Assembly (NCBI GenBank): GCA_964385645.1
Contig: CAYLPT010000110.1
Span: forward strand, 1-14,259
Direction: 5' to 3'
Length of the DNA stretch: 14,259 nucleotides
DNA from: CAYLPT01 sp964385645
Lineage (GTDB): Bacteria; Armatimonadota; Hebobacteria; Hebobacterales; Hebobacteraceae
Shown: positions 1 to 7,280 of the stretch, in pieces
Layout: each line of letters begins with the position of its first letter
How positions within the stretch are numbered: position 1 is the stretch's first letter
Notes under the pieces: model-generated
Told to the model about the DNA's origin: nothing
Database searches by the model: none
Seen by the model: the letters and a program-made list of their open reading frames with translations, nothing else
Position numbers and translations under genes: made by a program

Positions 1-1
1 G

Positions 2-886
2 CTGGTAATAATGTTTTTGCTCGGGCTGGCCTGCTCGATAATGCTGGGCGCGGCTTCGAAAGTATTTTACATTTACGAGGACCCGCGCATCGCCGATGTG
101 GAAAGCGCACTTTTGGGCGCGAACTGCGGCGGCTGCGGGTACGTGGGGTGCGCGGAGTACGCGCAGGCGGTGGTGCGGGGGGAGGCCGACCTGAGCCTGT
201 GCGCGCCCGGCGGGGAGGCGGTCGTGCGGGAGATCGCCGACATTCTCGGGGCCGAGGTCAAGGAGTCGTTCCCGTACCGCGCGGTGGTGCACTGCTCGGC
301 GCATTGGCGCCAGCGCCTCCAGCGGCGCCAGTATCGGGGCGAGCAGACCTGCGCGGCAGCCAACCTGGTGGCTGGAGTGCAGGGCTGTGTCTACGGCTGC
401 CTGGGGCTGGGCGACTGCCAGCGCGCCTGCCAGTACGACGCCATCGAGCTCGTGGACGGCCTCTCGACGATTGACTACGACAAGTGCGTGGGCTGCGGGG
501 CCTGCGCGCGGGCCTGCCCCCGGAACATCATCACCATCGTGCCCTTCAAGAGCGAGCGTATGCTCGTGGTGGCCTGCTCCAACCAGGACTCGGCGGCCGA
601 CGTGCGCGCGGTGTGCCTGGTCGGGTGCGTGGGGTGCAAGGCCTGCACGCGAGTGGCCCCCGACCTCATCACCATGGACGGCGCGCTGCCCAGCATCAAC
701 TACGATAACTACGATCCCACCGACGACCTTCTCGAGAAGGTGATCGAGAGATGCCCCCGCAAGCGCCTCCTCTACGTCGGCAAGCCCACCGAGGAAGAGC
801 TTGCCGCGGTCGCCGCCGAGGAGATGCCCGAACCTGTGCAGGCGGACTTCAAGACCACCGTTGACGATACGGAGTGGCGGGGCTGA
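2..886 (+). CDS. rnfB: Rnf complex subunit B (ferredoxin-like), 5' partial
   Basis: RnfB is the membrane-anchored iron-sulfur subunit that takes electrons from ferredoxin in the ion-translocating Rnf (ferredoxin:NAD oxidoreductase) complex. The frame is open to the left edge. The first ATG (position 11) leaves only about 14 residues before the 'ASKVFY' that follows the anchor, where family members have about 30, so I read the gene as cut by the window; no ribosome site is visible. Counting from that ATG, an Fe4S4-domain motif uses C39, C42, C47 and C64. It is followed by a C126/C130/C136/C140 motif, a canonical ferredoxin motif C159-x2-C162-x2-C165-x3-C169-P, and a degenerate C-terminal ferredoxin repeat that keeps C206, C209, C212 and C248 only. 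It ends 25 bp before the convergent apbE. Family assignment is secure; the missing cluster is discussed in the findings. Confidence 0.93.
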   Translation: MVIMFLLGLACSIMLGAASKVFYIYEDPRIADVESALLGANCGGCGYVGCAEYAQAVVRGEADLSLCAPGGEAVVREIADILGAEVKESFPYRAVVHCSAHWRQRLQRRQYRGEQTCAAANLVAGVQGCVYGCLGLGDCQRACQYDAIELVDGLSTIDYDKCVGCGACARACPRNIITIVPFKSERMLVVACSNQDSAADVRAVCLVGCVGCKACTRVAPDLITMDGALPSINYDNYDPTDDLLEKVIERCPRKRLLYVGKPTEEELAAVAAEEMPEPVQADFKTTVDDTEWRG

Positions 887-888
887 GC

Positions 889-908
889 CGGCGGGGGCGG
901 GGCCGCCG
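889..908. terminator. GC-rich hairpin between convergent rnfB and apbE
   Basis: CGGCGG (889-894) pairs with CCGCCG (903-908) around an 8-nt G-rich loop, within the 24 bp that separate the two convergent stop codons. Position suggests a bidirectional terminator, but there is no U-tract on either strand, so this is inferred from placement and base pairing only. Confidence 0.4.
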
Positions 909-910
909 TC

Positions 911-1972
911 CTACCGGACCACCTGAAGGCCGGCGGGCGCCTCCTCGAGTAGGCTCGCGAAGCCCGATGTGCAGACCAGCTTCCCTGGGGCCTCGCCCAC
1001 GACGAGCAGGGCCTCGACGCCCTCGGGCCGCATCCGCAAGCCCTGGTCACCGAGGACGCTGAGCGCGGTGGCCCACACATCGGCGCTCACCGCGCTTGGC
1101 GCGACGACGGTGGCGGAGGGGACGGCGTCGGCGGGCCGGCCGGTACGCGGGTCCACGATGTGGCTGTAGCGGCGGCCCTCGATCTCGACGAAGCGCGCGT
1201 AGTTGCCGCTCGTGCAGACCGCGCCCTCCCTCAGCGCCAACCGCCCCGGGGCCTTGCCGCCGAAGGGGTCGCGCAGCTCCACCCGCCACGCCTCGCCGTC
1301 GGGGGGCTCGCCGAAGCAGCGCAGGTCGCCGCCCACCTCGACCAGCCCCCCCCTCACGCCCGCGGCCTGCAGCGCCTCCAGCGCGCGGTCTATGCCATAG
1401 CCCTTCGCGATCCCCCCCAGGTCAATGCGCACCCCGGGGGCGTGCTTGACCGCGCCCGCTTCGGTCAGCGCCAGCAGGCCCCAACTTGAGGCGGTCCGCG
1501 CGGCGGCGATCTCCTCCTGGGCTGGGAGTCGCCCCCGCGCGCCCGCCTCCCGCCACAGCTCCAGGAGCGGCCGGCAGGTGATGTCGAAGGCGCCGCCGGT
1601 GTCCTCGGCGGCCCGCTGGGCGAGCTCGAGGACGCGGCGGACCTCGGCGCTGAGGGGGACCTCCTGGGCCGCGGGAGCGGCGTTGAGGCGCGCGACCTCG
1701 GAGTCCTCCAGCCACGCGCTCATGCGCGCTTCGGTGGCGCGCAGGACGGCCTCCGCCTCCCGGAGCGCCGCCTCCGCCTCCCTGGGCGGGCCGACGGCGA
1801 TCAGCCGAGCGGTGGTACCCATGATGCCGACCGGGCGCCGCGAGACGACCCCGGGGCGCGCGGGCTGCCCGCCGGTCCGCCAGAGGCCGACCGCGACCAG
1901 CGCGGCCAGGGCCGCCAGGAGCATGCCCCCGAGGATGCGCTGCGGCCGCTGTCTCCGCCGGTGCTTGCTCAT
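911..1972 (-). CDS. apbE: FAD:protein FMN transferase (ApbE), membrane-anchored
   Basis: ApbE covalently attaches FMN from FAD to a Thr/Ser of extracytoplasmic flavoproteins such as RnfG/RnfD and NqrB/C. The 353-residue product has a basic N-terminus and one hydrophobic segment (about residues 12-30) with no lipobox Cys, so it is probably an uncleaved anchor or plain signal. Family motifs run in order: MGTTARL (51-57), RMSAWLEDSEVARLN (83-97), DLGGIAKGYGID (184-195), GGDLR (214-218), TSGNYARF, HIVDPRTGRP (271-280) and SADVWATALSVLG (296-308, with the Asp/Thr pair expected to bind Mg). I chose the ATG at 1972 because it puts the basic-hydrophobic signal at the N-terminus; the frame stays open to 2089, but that extension is Pro/Ala-rich with no signal. 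A GGGAG abuts the ATG, so the ribosome site is poor. The neighbouring rnfB suggests its client is RnfG/RnfD. Confidence 0.93.
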   Translation of the reverse strand: MSKHRRRQRPQRILGGMLLAALAALVAVGLWRTGGQPARPGVVSRRPVGIMGTTARLIAVGPPREAEAALREAEAVLRATEARMSAWLEDSEVARLNAAPAAQEVPLSAEVRRVLELAQRAAEDTGGAFDITCRPLLELWREAGARGRLPAQEEIAAARTASSWGLLALTEAGAVKHAPGVRIDLGGIAKGYGIDRALEALQAAGVRGGLVEVGGDLRCFGEPPDGEAWRVELRDPFGGKAPGRLALREGAVCTSGNYARFVEIEGRRYSHIVDPRTGRPADAVPSATVVAPSAVSADVWATALSVLGDQGLRMRPEGVEALLVVGEAPGKLVCTSGFASLLEEAPAGLQVVR

Positions 1973-2005
1973 CTCCCGGGAGCCTTCTACGCCGGCCCGC
2001 GTGTT

Positions 2006-2023
2006 CCCGCCCGGTAGGGCGGG
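2006..2023. repeat. Perfect 7-bp inverted repeat in a divergent intergenic region
   Basis: CCCGCCC, a GGTA loop and GGGCGGG lie in the 122-bp space between the divergent apbE (-) and hydroxylase (+) start codons, 34 bp upstream of the apbE start. It could be an operator or a 5' UTR hairpin. I see no convincing -35/-10 pair on either strand in this stretch. Confidence 0.5.
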
Positions 2024-2094
2024 GACAGGAAGGGCGGCAGGATAGGGGGGCAGGGCGCGAGAAGCAACGGAGGCACTTCCTGGGAGCATGGGTC

Positions 2095-2970
2095 ATGGAC
2101 CGGCCGGAGATGGTGTTCCCGGAGACGATCGAGGCCGCCCTCGCCGCGCTCAGGGCGCGCGGGGCGCGGGCGCTGGCCGGGGGGACGGACGTGATCCCGG
2201 CGATGCAGCGGGGCGAGATCAGCCCGCGGGTGCTGGTGAACCTGAAGCGGATCCCGGAGCTGCGCGGGGTGCGGCGCACCCGGCGGGGCCTGCGGATCGG
2301 GGCGACCACGCGGCTATGGGAGCTGCTCGCGGACCCGGCCGTGGCGCAAAGCTATCCCTTACTTGTCGATACGGCGAGCGCTTTCGCCTCCGTGCAGATC
2401 CGCAATCTGGCGACCATCGGCGGCAACCTGTGCAATGCCGCCCCCTCCGCCGACCTGGCGCTTCCGCTGCTGGCGCTGGAGGCGTGGGCCGAGGTCCACG
2501 GACCCCGCGGCGCCCGCGAGGTCCCGCTGGCCGACTTCTTCCGAGGGGTGAACCGGACGGCCCTGGCGCGGGGGGAGGTGCTCGCGGCGGTGCATCTGCC
2601 GCGGCCGCGCGGCCGCGCGGGCGGCTCCTATGCGAAGCTGATGAGCCGCGGGGCGATGGACCTGGCGATGGTTGGCGCGGCGGCGCTGATCGAGTTGACG
2701 CCCGAGGGGCGCCGCTGCCGGCGGGCGCGGCTGGCGCTGGGCGCGGTGGCGCCGACCCCCATGAGGGCGCGGCAGGCGGAGGCGGTGCTGGAGGGCCGGC
2801 CCATCACCAAGGCCGCCCTCGAGGAGGCCGCCCGGGCGGCGGCCGGCGAGTGCCAGCCCATCTCCGATCTGCGCGCCTCGGCGGAGTACCGCCGCGCGAT
2901 GGTGCGCGTGCTGGCCCGGCGCACACTGGCGGCGGCCCTTGTCCGCGCCGGGAAGGAGCGAAGGGGATGA
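2095..2970 (+). CDS. Molybdenum hydroxylase FAD-binding subunit (CoxM/XdhB family)
   Basis: This is the medium, FAD-carrying subunit of a three-subunit xanthine-dehydrogenase/CO-dehydrogenase-family molybdenum hydroxylase; it takes electrons from the 2Fe-2S subunit and passes them to the final acceptor. The 291 residues match the usual length of about 280-300. Both FAD pyrophosphate motifs are clear: AGGTDV (28-33) and TIGGNLCNAAPSAD (107-120), preceded by the typical QIRNLA. The C-terminal third has the family's 'LALGAVAPTPMRA' segment. The ATG at 2095 follows GGGAG (2082-2086) by 8 nt. It opens a five-gene operon, and its stop overlaps the next start as ATGA. The operon order M-S-L is that of cox operons, but the Mo subunit rules out CO dehydrogenase. 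Confidence 0.93.
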   Translation: MDRPEMVFPETIEAALAALRARGARALAGGTDVIPAMQRGEISPRVLVNLKRIPELRGVRRTRRGLRIGATTRLWELLADPAVAQSYPLLVDTASAFASVQIRNLATIGGNLCNAAPSADLALPLLALEAWAEVHGPRGAREVPLADFFRGVNRTALARGEVLAAVHLPRPRGRAGGSYAKLMSRGAMDLAMVGAAALIELTPEGRRCRRARLALGAVAPTPMRARQAEAVLEGRPITKAALEEAARAAAGECQPISDLRASAEYRRAMVRVLARRTLAAALVRAGKERRG

Positions 2971-3464
2971 GCGGGAGGCCGACGCTGGAGCTGCAGGTGA
3001 ACGGGCGGGTGTACGAGACCGCGGCCCACCCCTCGGAGCGGCTTCTCGACGTGCTGCGGGAGCGCCTCGGGCTCACGGGCGCGAAGGAGGGCTGTGGGAC
3101 AGGCCAGTGCGGCGCCTGCACAGTGCTGCTCGACGGCCGGCCGGTCACCTCGTGCCTGGTGTTGGCCGGGGATGCGGTGGGGCGAGAGATCACCACGATC
3201 GAGGGGCTTGCCCCGCCCGGCGAGCTGCACCCACTGCAGCAAGCGTTCCTCGATCACGGCGCGGTGCAGTGCGGCTTCTGCACCCCGGCGATGGTGCTGA
3301 CCGCGAAGGCGCTCCTGGATGAGAACCCGCGCCCGCGCCCCGAGGAGATCGCGCGGGCGCTCGCCGGGAACCTGTGCCGATGCACGGGCTACCGCAAGAT
3401 CGTGGAGGCGATCCAGGCCGCGGCGGCCGGCGGCAGCCAAGGGCAGCGGGGGGGCCGGCGATGA
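2967..3464 (+). CDS. Molybdenum hydroxylase 2Fe-2S subunit (CoxS/XdhC-type small subunit)
   Basis: The small subunit carries two [2Fe-2S] clusters that relay electrons from the Mo site to FAD. The 165 residues show both domains complete. The plant-type ferredoxin domain has C43, C48, C51 and C63 (in EGCGTGQCGACTVLLDGRPV and the following TSC). The helical C-terminal domain has C102 and C105 (QCGFCTPAM) and C137/C139 (GNLCRCTGYRKIVEAI). All eight ligands are present, so it should be functional. The start ATG overlaps the upstream stop (ATGA) and is preceded by AAGGAG (2953-2958) at 8 nt. A 15-residue Gly/Arg/Gln tail extends past the usual end. The frame is open far upstream, but that portion is antisense-like and overlaps the FAD subunit. 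Confidence 0.95.
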   Translation: MSGRPTLELQVNGRVYETAAHPSERLLDVLRERLGLTGAKEGCGTGQCGACTVLLDGRPVTSCLVLAGDAVGREITTIEGLAPPGELHPLQQAFLDHGAVQCGFCTPAMVLTAKALLDENPRPRPEEIARALAGNLCRCTGYRKIVEAIQAAAAGGSQGQRGGRR

Positions 3465-5635
3465 CGCACATCGCGGTCGGCAAGCGCATCCCGAGGCTCG
3501 ACGGCGTCGAGAAGGTGACTGGGCGAACCCAGTATGTCGCCGACCTGACGCTGCCGGGGATGGTGTGGGGCGCGGTGCTGCGCTCGCCCCACGCCCACGC
3601 GCGTATCCGGCGGGTGAACACCGATAGGGCGGCGCGGATGCCCGGGGTGTTGGCGGTGATCACCGGGCGCGACGTCCGCGAGGGAGTGCTGGCCCGGGAG
3701 CGCGTCCGCTACCAGGGGGAGGCGGTGGCCGCGGTGGCGGCCCACACGCGGGAACAGGCGGAGGCGGCGCTGAGGGTGGTGGAGGTGGAGTACGCGGCGC
3801 TGCCGGCGGTGATGGAGGTGCGGGAGGCGATGCGGCCGGGCGCGGTGCGCATCCACGAGGCGAGCGAGGACCCGCAGCTGCCGAACGTGTGCGGGGTGGT
3901 GGAGGTGAAACGGGGCGACGTGAAGGCCGGCTTCGCGGCCGCGGACCGCATCTTCGAGGAGACCTTCGAGACGCCCTGGACTCACCAGGGGTTCATCGAG
4001 CCGCACGCCAGCGTCGCCAGCGCGGAGCCGGGCACGGGGCGGATCACCCTCTGGACGGCGACGCAGGCGCAGTTCAACCAGCGGGCGGAGCTGGCCCACG
4101 TGCTCGGGGTGCCGATGAGCCGGCTGCGGGTGGTGGGGATGCCGGTGGGCGGGGCCTTCGGCGGGAAGATCGCGCTGTGCGTGGAGGCGATCGCCGCTGA
4201 GCTGTCGCGGCGCGCGGGCCGGCCGGTGAAGGTGGTGGTGAGCCGGCGGGACGACTTCTGGGCCACGCGGCCTTGCGGGGGCTCGGTGCTGGAGCTGAAG
4301 GCGGGCGTCAAGGCGGACGGGACGCTGGTGGCCCTGGAGGCGCGGCTGCTCTTCGACACTGGCGCCTACGAGGGCGCGCAGCACAGCACCGGTGCGGTGC
4401 TCTTGCAGGGGCCCTATCGCGTCCCGAATCTGGCGGTGAAGTCGTACGCGATCTACACGAACCGGCCGCCGGCCGGCGCGCGGCGGGCGCTGACCTCGCC
4501 CCACGTGCACTTCGCGATTGAGAGCCTGATGGACATCATGGCGCGGGACCTGGGGCTGGACCCCCTGGACATCCGGCTGCGCAACGCGCTGCGAAAGGGC
4601 GACCCGGTCATGGGCGGGCTGGAGGCCCCTTACAGCAGTGTCGAGAAGGTCCTGCGCGCAGCGGCCCAGGCCGCCGGCTGGGCCGGCCGGCGGGGGGAGG
4701 GCCGACGCGGGCGCGGCCCCAGGGTGCGGGGCTGGGGCCTGGCGGCCGGGCACTGGTCCATCTGGGCCGGGATGTCGAGCGCGTGGGTGCAGCTCAACGA
4801 GGATGGGACGATCTCGGTCCTGACCGGGGCGATCAACCTCACGGGGACAGACACCTCGTTCGCGCAGATCGCGGCCGAGTGCTTCGGGGTGCCGGTGGAG
4901 CGGGTGACGGTGCACCAGGGCGATACCGACTCCAGCCCGCGCAACGACGGCACCTGGGGGAGCCGGGTGCTCTTCGGGGTGGGCGAGGCGGTGCGCCGCG
5001 CGGCCGAGGATGCCAAGCGCCAGTTAGTGCAGGCGCTGAGCGCTGAGCTACATGCGCCACCGGACCGCATCGAGGTGGCCGCGGGTCGCGTCAGCATCAA
5101 GGGGCGGCGCCGGTCGCTCTCGCTGGCGGAGGCGGCGCAACGGGCGGGACCGGTGGCGGGCCGGGCGGCGCTGGACGACCTGCCCTTCGGGCTGGCGGTG
5201 GCGGCCCAGGTGGCGGAGGTGGAGGTGGACCGGGAGACAGGGCGAGTGAGGGTGAGGCGGCTGGTGTGTGCCCAGGATGTCGGCTTCGCCATCAACCCCA
5301 TGAGCGTCGAGGGGCAGATCGAGGGCGCGATGTCACAGGGGATGGGCTACGCGCTGAGCGAGCAGTACATCTACGATGGCGAGGGCCGGCTGCTCAATCC
5401 CGATCTCATGGACTTCCGGCTGCCCATCGCGCCCGACCATCCCGAGGTGGCGATCAGGCTGCTCGAGGAGCGCCGCGATGCCGGCCCCTTCGGCGCCAAG
5501 GGGGTTGGGGAGCCGCCCCTGGTGCCCACCGCGCCGGCCATCGCCAACGCCGTCGCCGATGCCGTGGGGGTGCGGGTTCGTCGCCTGCCCATCACCCCGG
5601 AGCGGCTGCACGCGGAGCTGGAGCGTGGGGGCTGA
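3461..5635 (+). CDS. Molybdenum hydroxylase large subunit, Mo-pterin binding (XdhA/CoxL family)
   Basis: This is the catalytic subunit, holding the molybdopterin cofactor and hydroxylating an unknown, probably small heterocyclic or aldehyde-like substrate. The 724 residues open with the standard 'VGKRIPRLDGVEKVTGRTQY' and contain TPWTHQGFIEP (171-181), TATQAQFNQR (199-208), GGAFGGK (230-236, family GGGFGGK) and the catalytic base motif GPFGAKGVGE with Glu684. Two conserved spots differ from typical members. The substrate loop that is usually YRGFGxPQ reads RRALTSPH (341-348), and the GQG element contacting the pterin reads NLTGTDT (459-465). There is no CSFR or GAGR loop, so it is not a form I or II CO dehydrogenase. 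The start ATG overlaps the upstream stop (ATGA), and a G-rich ribosome site lies at 3448-3454. mocA downstream suggests the MCD cofactor. Confidence 0.93.
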   Translation: MTHIAVGKRIPRLDGVEKVTGRTQYVADLTLPGMVWGAVLRSPHAHARIRRVNTDRAARMPGVLAVITGRDVREGVLARERVRYQGEAVAAVAAHTREQAEAALRVVEVEYAALPAVMEVREAMRPGAVRIHEASEDPQLPNVCGVVEVKRGDVKAGFAAADRIFEETFETPWTHQGFIEPHASVASAEPGTGRITLWTATQAQFNQRAELAHVLGVPMSRLRVVGMPVGGAFGGKIALCVEAIAAELSRRAGRPVKVVVSRRDDFWATRPCGGSVLELKAGVKADGTLVALEARLLFDTGAYEGAQHSTGAVLLQGPYRVPNLAVKSYAIYTNRPPAGARRALTSPHVHFAIESLMDIMARDLGLDPLDIRLRNALRKGDPVMGGLEAPYSSVEKVLRAAAQAAGWAGRRGEGRRGRGPRVRGWGLAAGHWSIWAGMSSAWVQLNEDGTISVLTGAINLTGTDTSFAQIAAECFGVPVERVTVHQGDTDSSPRNDGTWGSRVLFGVGEAVRRAAEDAKRQLVQALSAELHAPPDRIEVAAGRVSIKGRRRSLSLAEAAQRAGPVAGRAALDDLPFGLAVAAQVAEVEVDRETGRVRVRRLVCAQDVGFAINPMSVEGQIEGAMSQGMGYALSEQYIYDGEGRLLNPDLMDFRLPIAPDHPEVAIRLLEERRDAGPFGAKGVGEPPLVPTAPAIANAVADAVGVRVRRLPITPERLHAELERGG

Positions 5636-6248
5636 GGGCGCAAGCGGCGGCCCGGCGGCGGCGGTCGTCCTGGCAGCCGGGGAGGGTCGGCGCTTCGGAG
5701 GCGGCAAGCTGCTCATGCCCTATGGCGGGACCACCGTGCTGGGCGCGGTCGTCTCCGCGCTCTCCGGCGCAGGCCTGCGGCCGATCATCGTGGTGGCGGG
5801 GCGGGAGCCAGGTGTGATCGAGCGCTCTCTAGCCGAGCTGCCAGCCAAGGTGGTGGTGAACCCCGCGCCGGAGCGGGGGATGGTGTCCTCGCTGCGCGTG
5901 GGCGCGGCAGCGTTGCCCGCGGATGTGGCGCGCTTCTTGGTGGCCCTGGGCGACCAGCCCCAGGTCGGCGCCGACGATGTGACGAGGCTGGTGCGCGCGG
6001 CGGCGCGCTCCGGCAAGGGGATCGCGCTGCCGGCGCACGAGGGCAAGCGCGGCCACCCCGTGGTGCTGGCCGGGCGCTACCGGGAGGCGGTGCTGGCCCT
6101 GGGGGATGACGAGACGCTGCGCGACCTCATCCACGCGCACCGCGAAGACGTGGTCGAGGTCCCCTTCCCCTCGGACGTGGTGCTTCGCGACATAGACACG
6201 CGCACCGACTATGAGCATGAGCTGCGGCGGGCGGACAGAGACGGATAG
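5625..6248 (+). CDS. mocA: Molybdenum cofactor cytidylyltransferase-like protein (MocA)
   Basis: MocA transfers CMP from CTP to molybdopterin, making the MCD cofactor used by bacterial three-subunit molybdenum hydroxylases. The 207-residue product is a short nucleotidyltransferase with the signature LAAGEGRRFGGGK (16-28), the metal-binding ALGDQPQ (108-113), HEGKRGHPVVL (138-148) and the C-terminal RDIDTRTDY (188-196), all in the MocA/MobA-like order. I start it at GTG 5625: GCGGAG sits 7 nt upstream, the reading begins just before the nucleotide-binding loop, and it overlaps the upstream stop by 11 nt. The longer open frame (to 5376) lies wholly inside the Mo subunit gene. MobA (GTP-using) is the alternative, but operon position next to xdhC favours MocA. 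Confidence 0.88.
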   Translation: MGAEGASGGPAAAVVLAAGEGRRFGGGKLLMPYGGTTVLGAVVSALSGAGLRPIIVVAGREPGVIERSLAELPAKVVVNPAPERGMVSSLRVGAAALPADVARFLVALGDQPQVGADDVTRLVRAAARSGKGIALPAHEGKRGHPVVLAGRYREAVLALGDDETLRDLIHAHREDVVEVPFPSDVVLRDIDTRTDYEHELRRADRDG

Positions 6249-7266
6249 CGCCGGCCTGTTCGGGGAGGCGGCGCGCCTGGACCGAGCCGTCCTGGCGACG
6301 CCGGCCTGGTGGCGGGGCTCGGTGCCCTTCGGGGCGGGGGCGCGGCTCCTGGTGCGGGAGGACGGGAGCGCGCGGGGCGCCATCGGCGGGGGCCGGCTGG
6401 AGGCGAAAGCGCTGGCCGCGGCGCGGGAGGTGCTGGCGACCGGCCGGCCGCGCCTGCTGGAGTTCGACTTGACTCAGGAGCAAGCGGCCGAGGAGGGCAT
6501 GATCTGCGGGGGGCGGTGCGCGGTGCTCCTGCAGCCGCTGGCCGCCAGAGAAGATCGGGAAGCCCTTGCTGCGGTAGCGGAGGCGGAGGCCGGCGGCCTG
6601 ACGGTCGTGGTGGTCAGCGTGGCCTCGGAGCAGGCGCCGCGGCTGCTGGCCTTCCTGCCCGACCGCGGCCTGGCGGGCCGGCCCGCGGAGGCCGGGGAGG
6701 CGGAGCAGATCGAGGAGGCGGCCCGGCTCTGCCTCCAGGAGGGGGCGGCGCGCTTTCTGCCGGGTCCGCCGCCGGTCGTGCTCGACCCCGTGCTGGCGCG
6801 GCCGCGGCTGATCGTCTTTGGCGCCGGGCACATCGCAGTGCCGCTCGTGCATCTGGCGGCGCTCGTGGGCTTTCGGGTGACGGTGGTGGACGACCGGGCC
6901 GACTTCGCCAGCCGGGCGCGCTTCCCGGCCGCCGAGCAGGTCGTCGTGTCAGAGGTCGAGGGGGCATTCGCTCACATGACCATCGGCGAGCAGACCTACA
7001 TCGTGTCGGTGACGCGGGGCCACGCGCTCGACGAGGAGGTGGCGGCCCGCGCGCTGCGCACGGCGGCGCGCTACATCGGCATGATCGGGAGCAAGCGCAA
7101 GGTGGGCGTGGTGAGGGATCGGCTGCGGGCGCGGGGCTTCAGCGAGGAGGACCTGGCGCGGCTCCACGCGCCCATCGGCCTGGACATCGGCTCGGAGACG
7201 GTGGAGGAGATCGCCGTGAGCATCGTCGCGGAGCTGATCGCGGTGCGGCGGGGTCGGGTGGGCTGA
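6211..7266 (+). CDS. xdhC: XdhC/CoxI family molybdenum hydroxylase maturation protein
   Basis: XdhC-family proteins bind the finished Mo cofactor, oversee insertion of its terminal sulfido ligand and deliver it to the apo-hydroxylase. The 351 residues have the N-terminal CoxI domain, RGSVPFGAGARLLVREDG (35-52), GAIGGGRLEA (56-65) and EEGMICGGRC (94-103), and a C-terminal Rossmann domain with IVFGAGHIA (201-209), VTVVDDR, RYIGMIGSKRK (287-297) and HAPIGLDIGSETVEEIA (319-335). It is complete. Two in-frame ATGs (6211 and 6217) are possible; neither has a clear ribosome site, and both overlap mocA by 32-38 nt, implying translational coupling. It is the last gene of the hydroxylase operon and ends inside a palindrome shared with the convergent moaD. 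Confidence 0.92.
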   Translation: MSMSCGGRTETDSAGLFGEAARLDRAVLATPAWWRGSVPFGAGARLLVREDGSARGAIGGGRLEAKALAAAREVLATGRPRLLEFDLTQEQAAEEGMICGGRCAVLLQPLAAREDREALAAVAEAEAGGLTVVVVSVASEQAPRLLAFLPDRGLAGRPAEAGEAEQIEEAARLCLQEGAARFLPGPPPVVLDPVLARPRLIVFGAGHIAVPLVHLAALVGFRVTVVDDRADFASRARFPAAEQVVVSEVEGAFAHMTIGEQTYIVSVTRGHALDEEVAARALRTAARYIGMIGSKRKVGVVRDRLRARGFSEEDLARLHAPIGLDIGSETVEEIAVSIVAELIAVRRGRVG

Positions 7267-7280
7267 GGCGCGCCTCAGCC
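7261..7280. terminator. Perfect 20-bp palindrome carrying both convergent stop codons
   Basis: GGCTGAGGCGCGCCTCAGCC reads identically on both strands. It contains the xdhC stop (TGA 7264-7266, +) and the moaD stop (TGA 7277-7275, -), each preceded by GGC for a terminal Gly. As RNA it folds into an 8-bp GC-rich stem with a 4-nt loop from either direction, so it is a likely bidirectional terminator. Neither side has a strong U-tract. Confidence 0.7.

Noticed and set aside
3389..4915. A 508-codon minus-strand frame across the Mo subunit gene
   Set aside because: It is His/Arg/Pro-rich antisense composition with no motifs, opposite a gene with clear catalytic motifs; long antisense frames are expected at this GC content.
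2095..5635. Aerobic CO dehydrogenase (coxMSL) based on gene order
   Set aside because: The large subunit has neither the form I loop AYRCSFR nor the form II AYRGAGR; that place reads GARRALTSPH.
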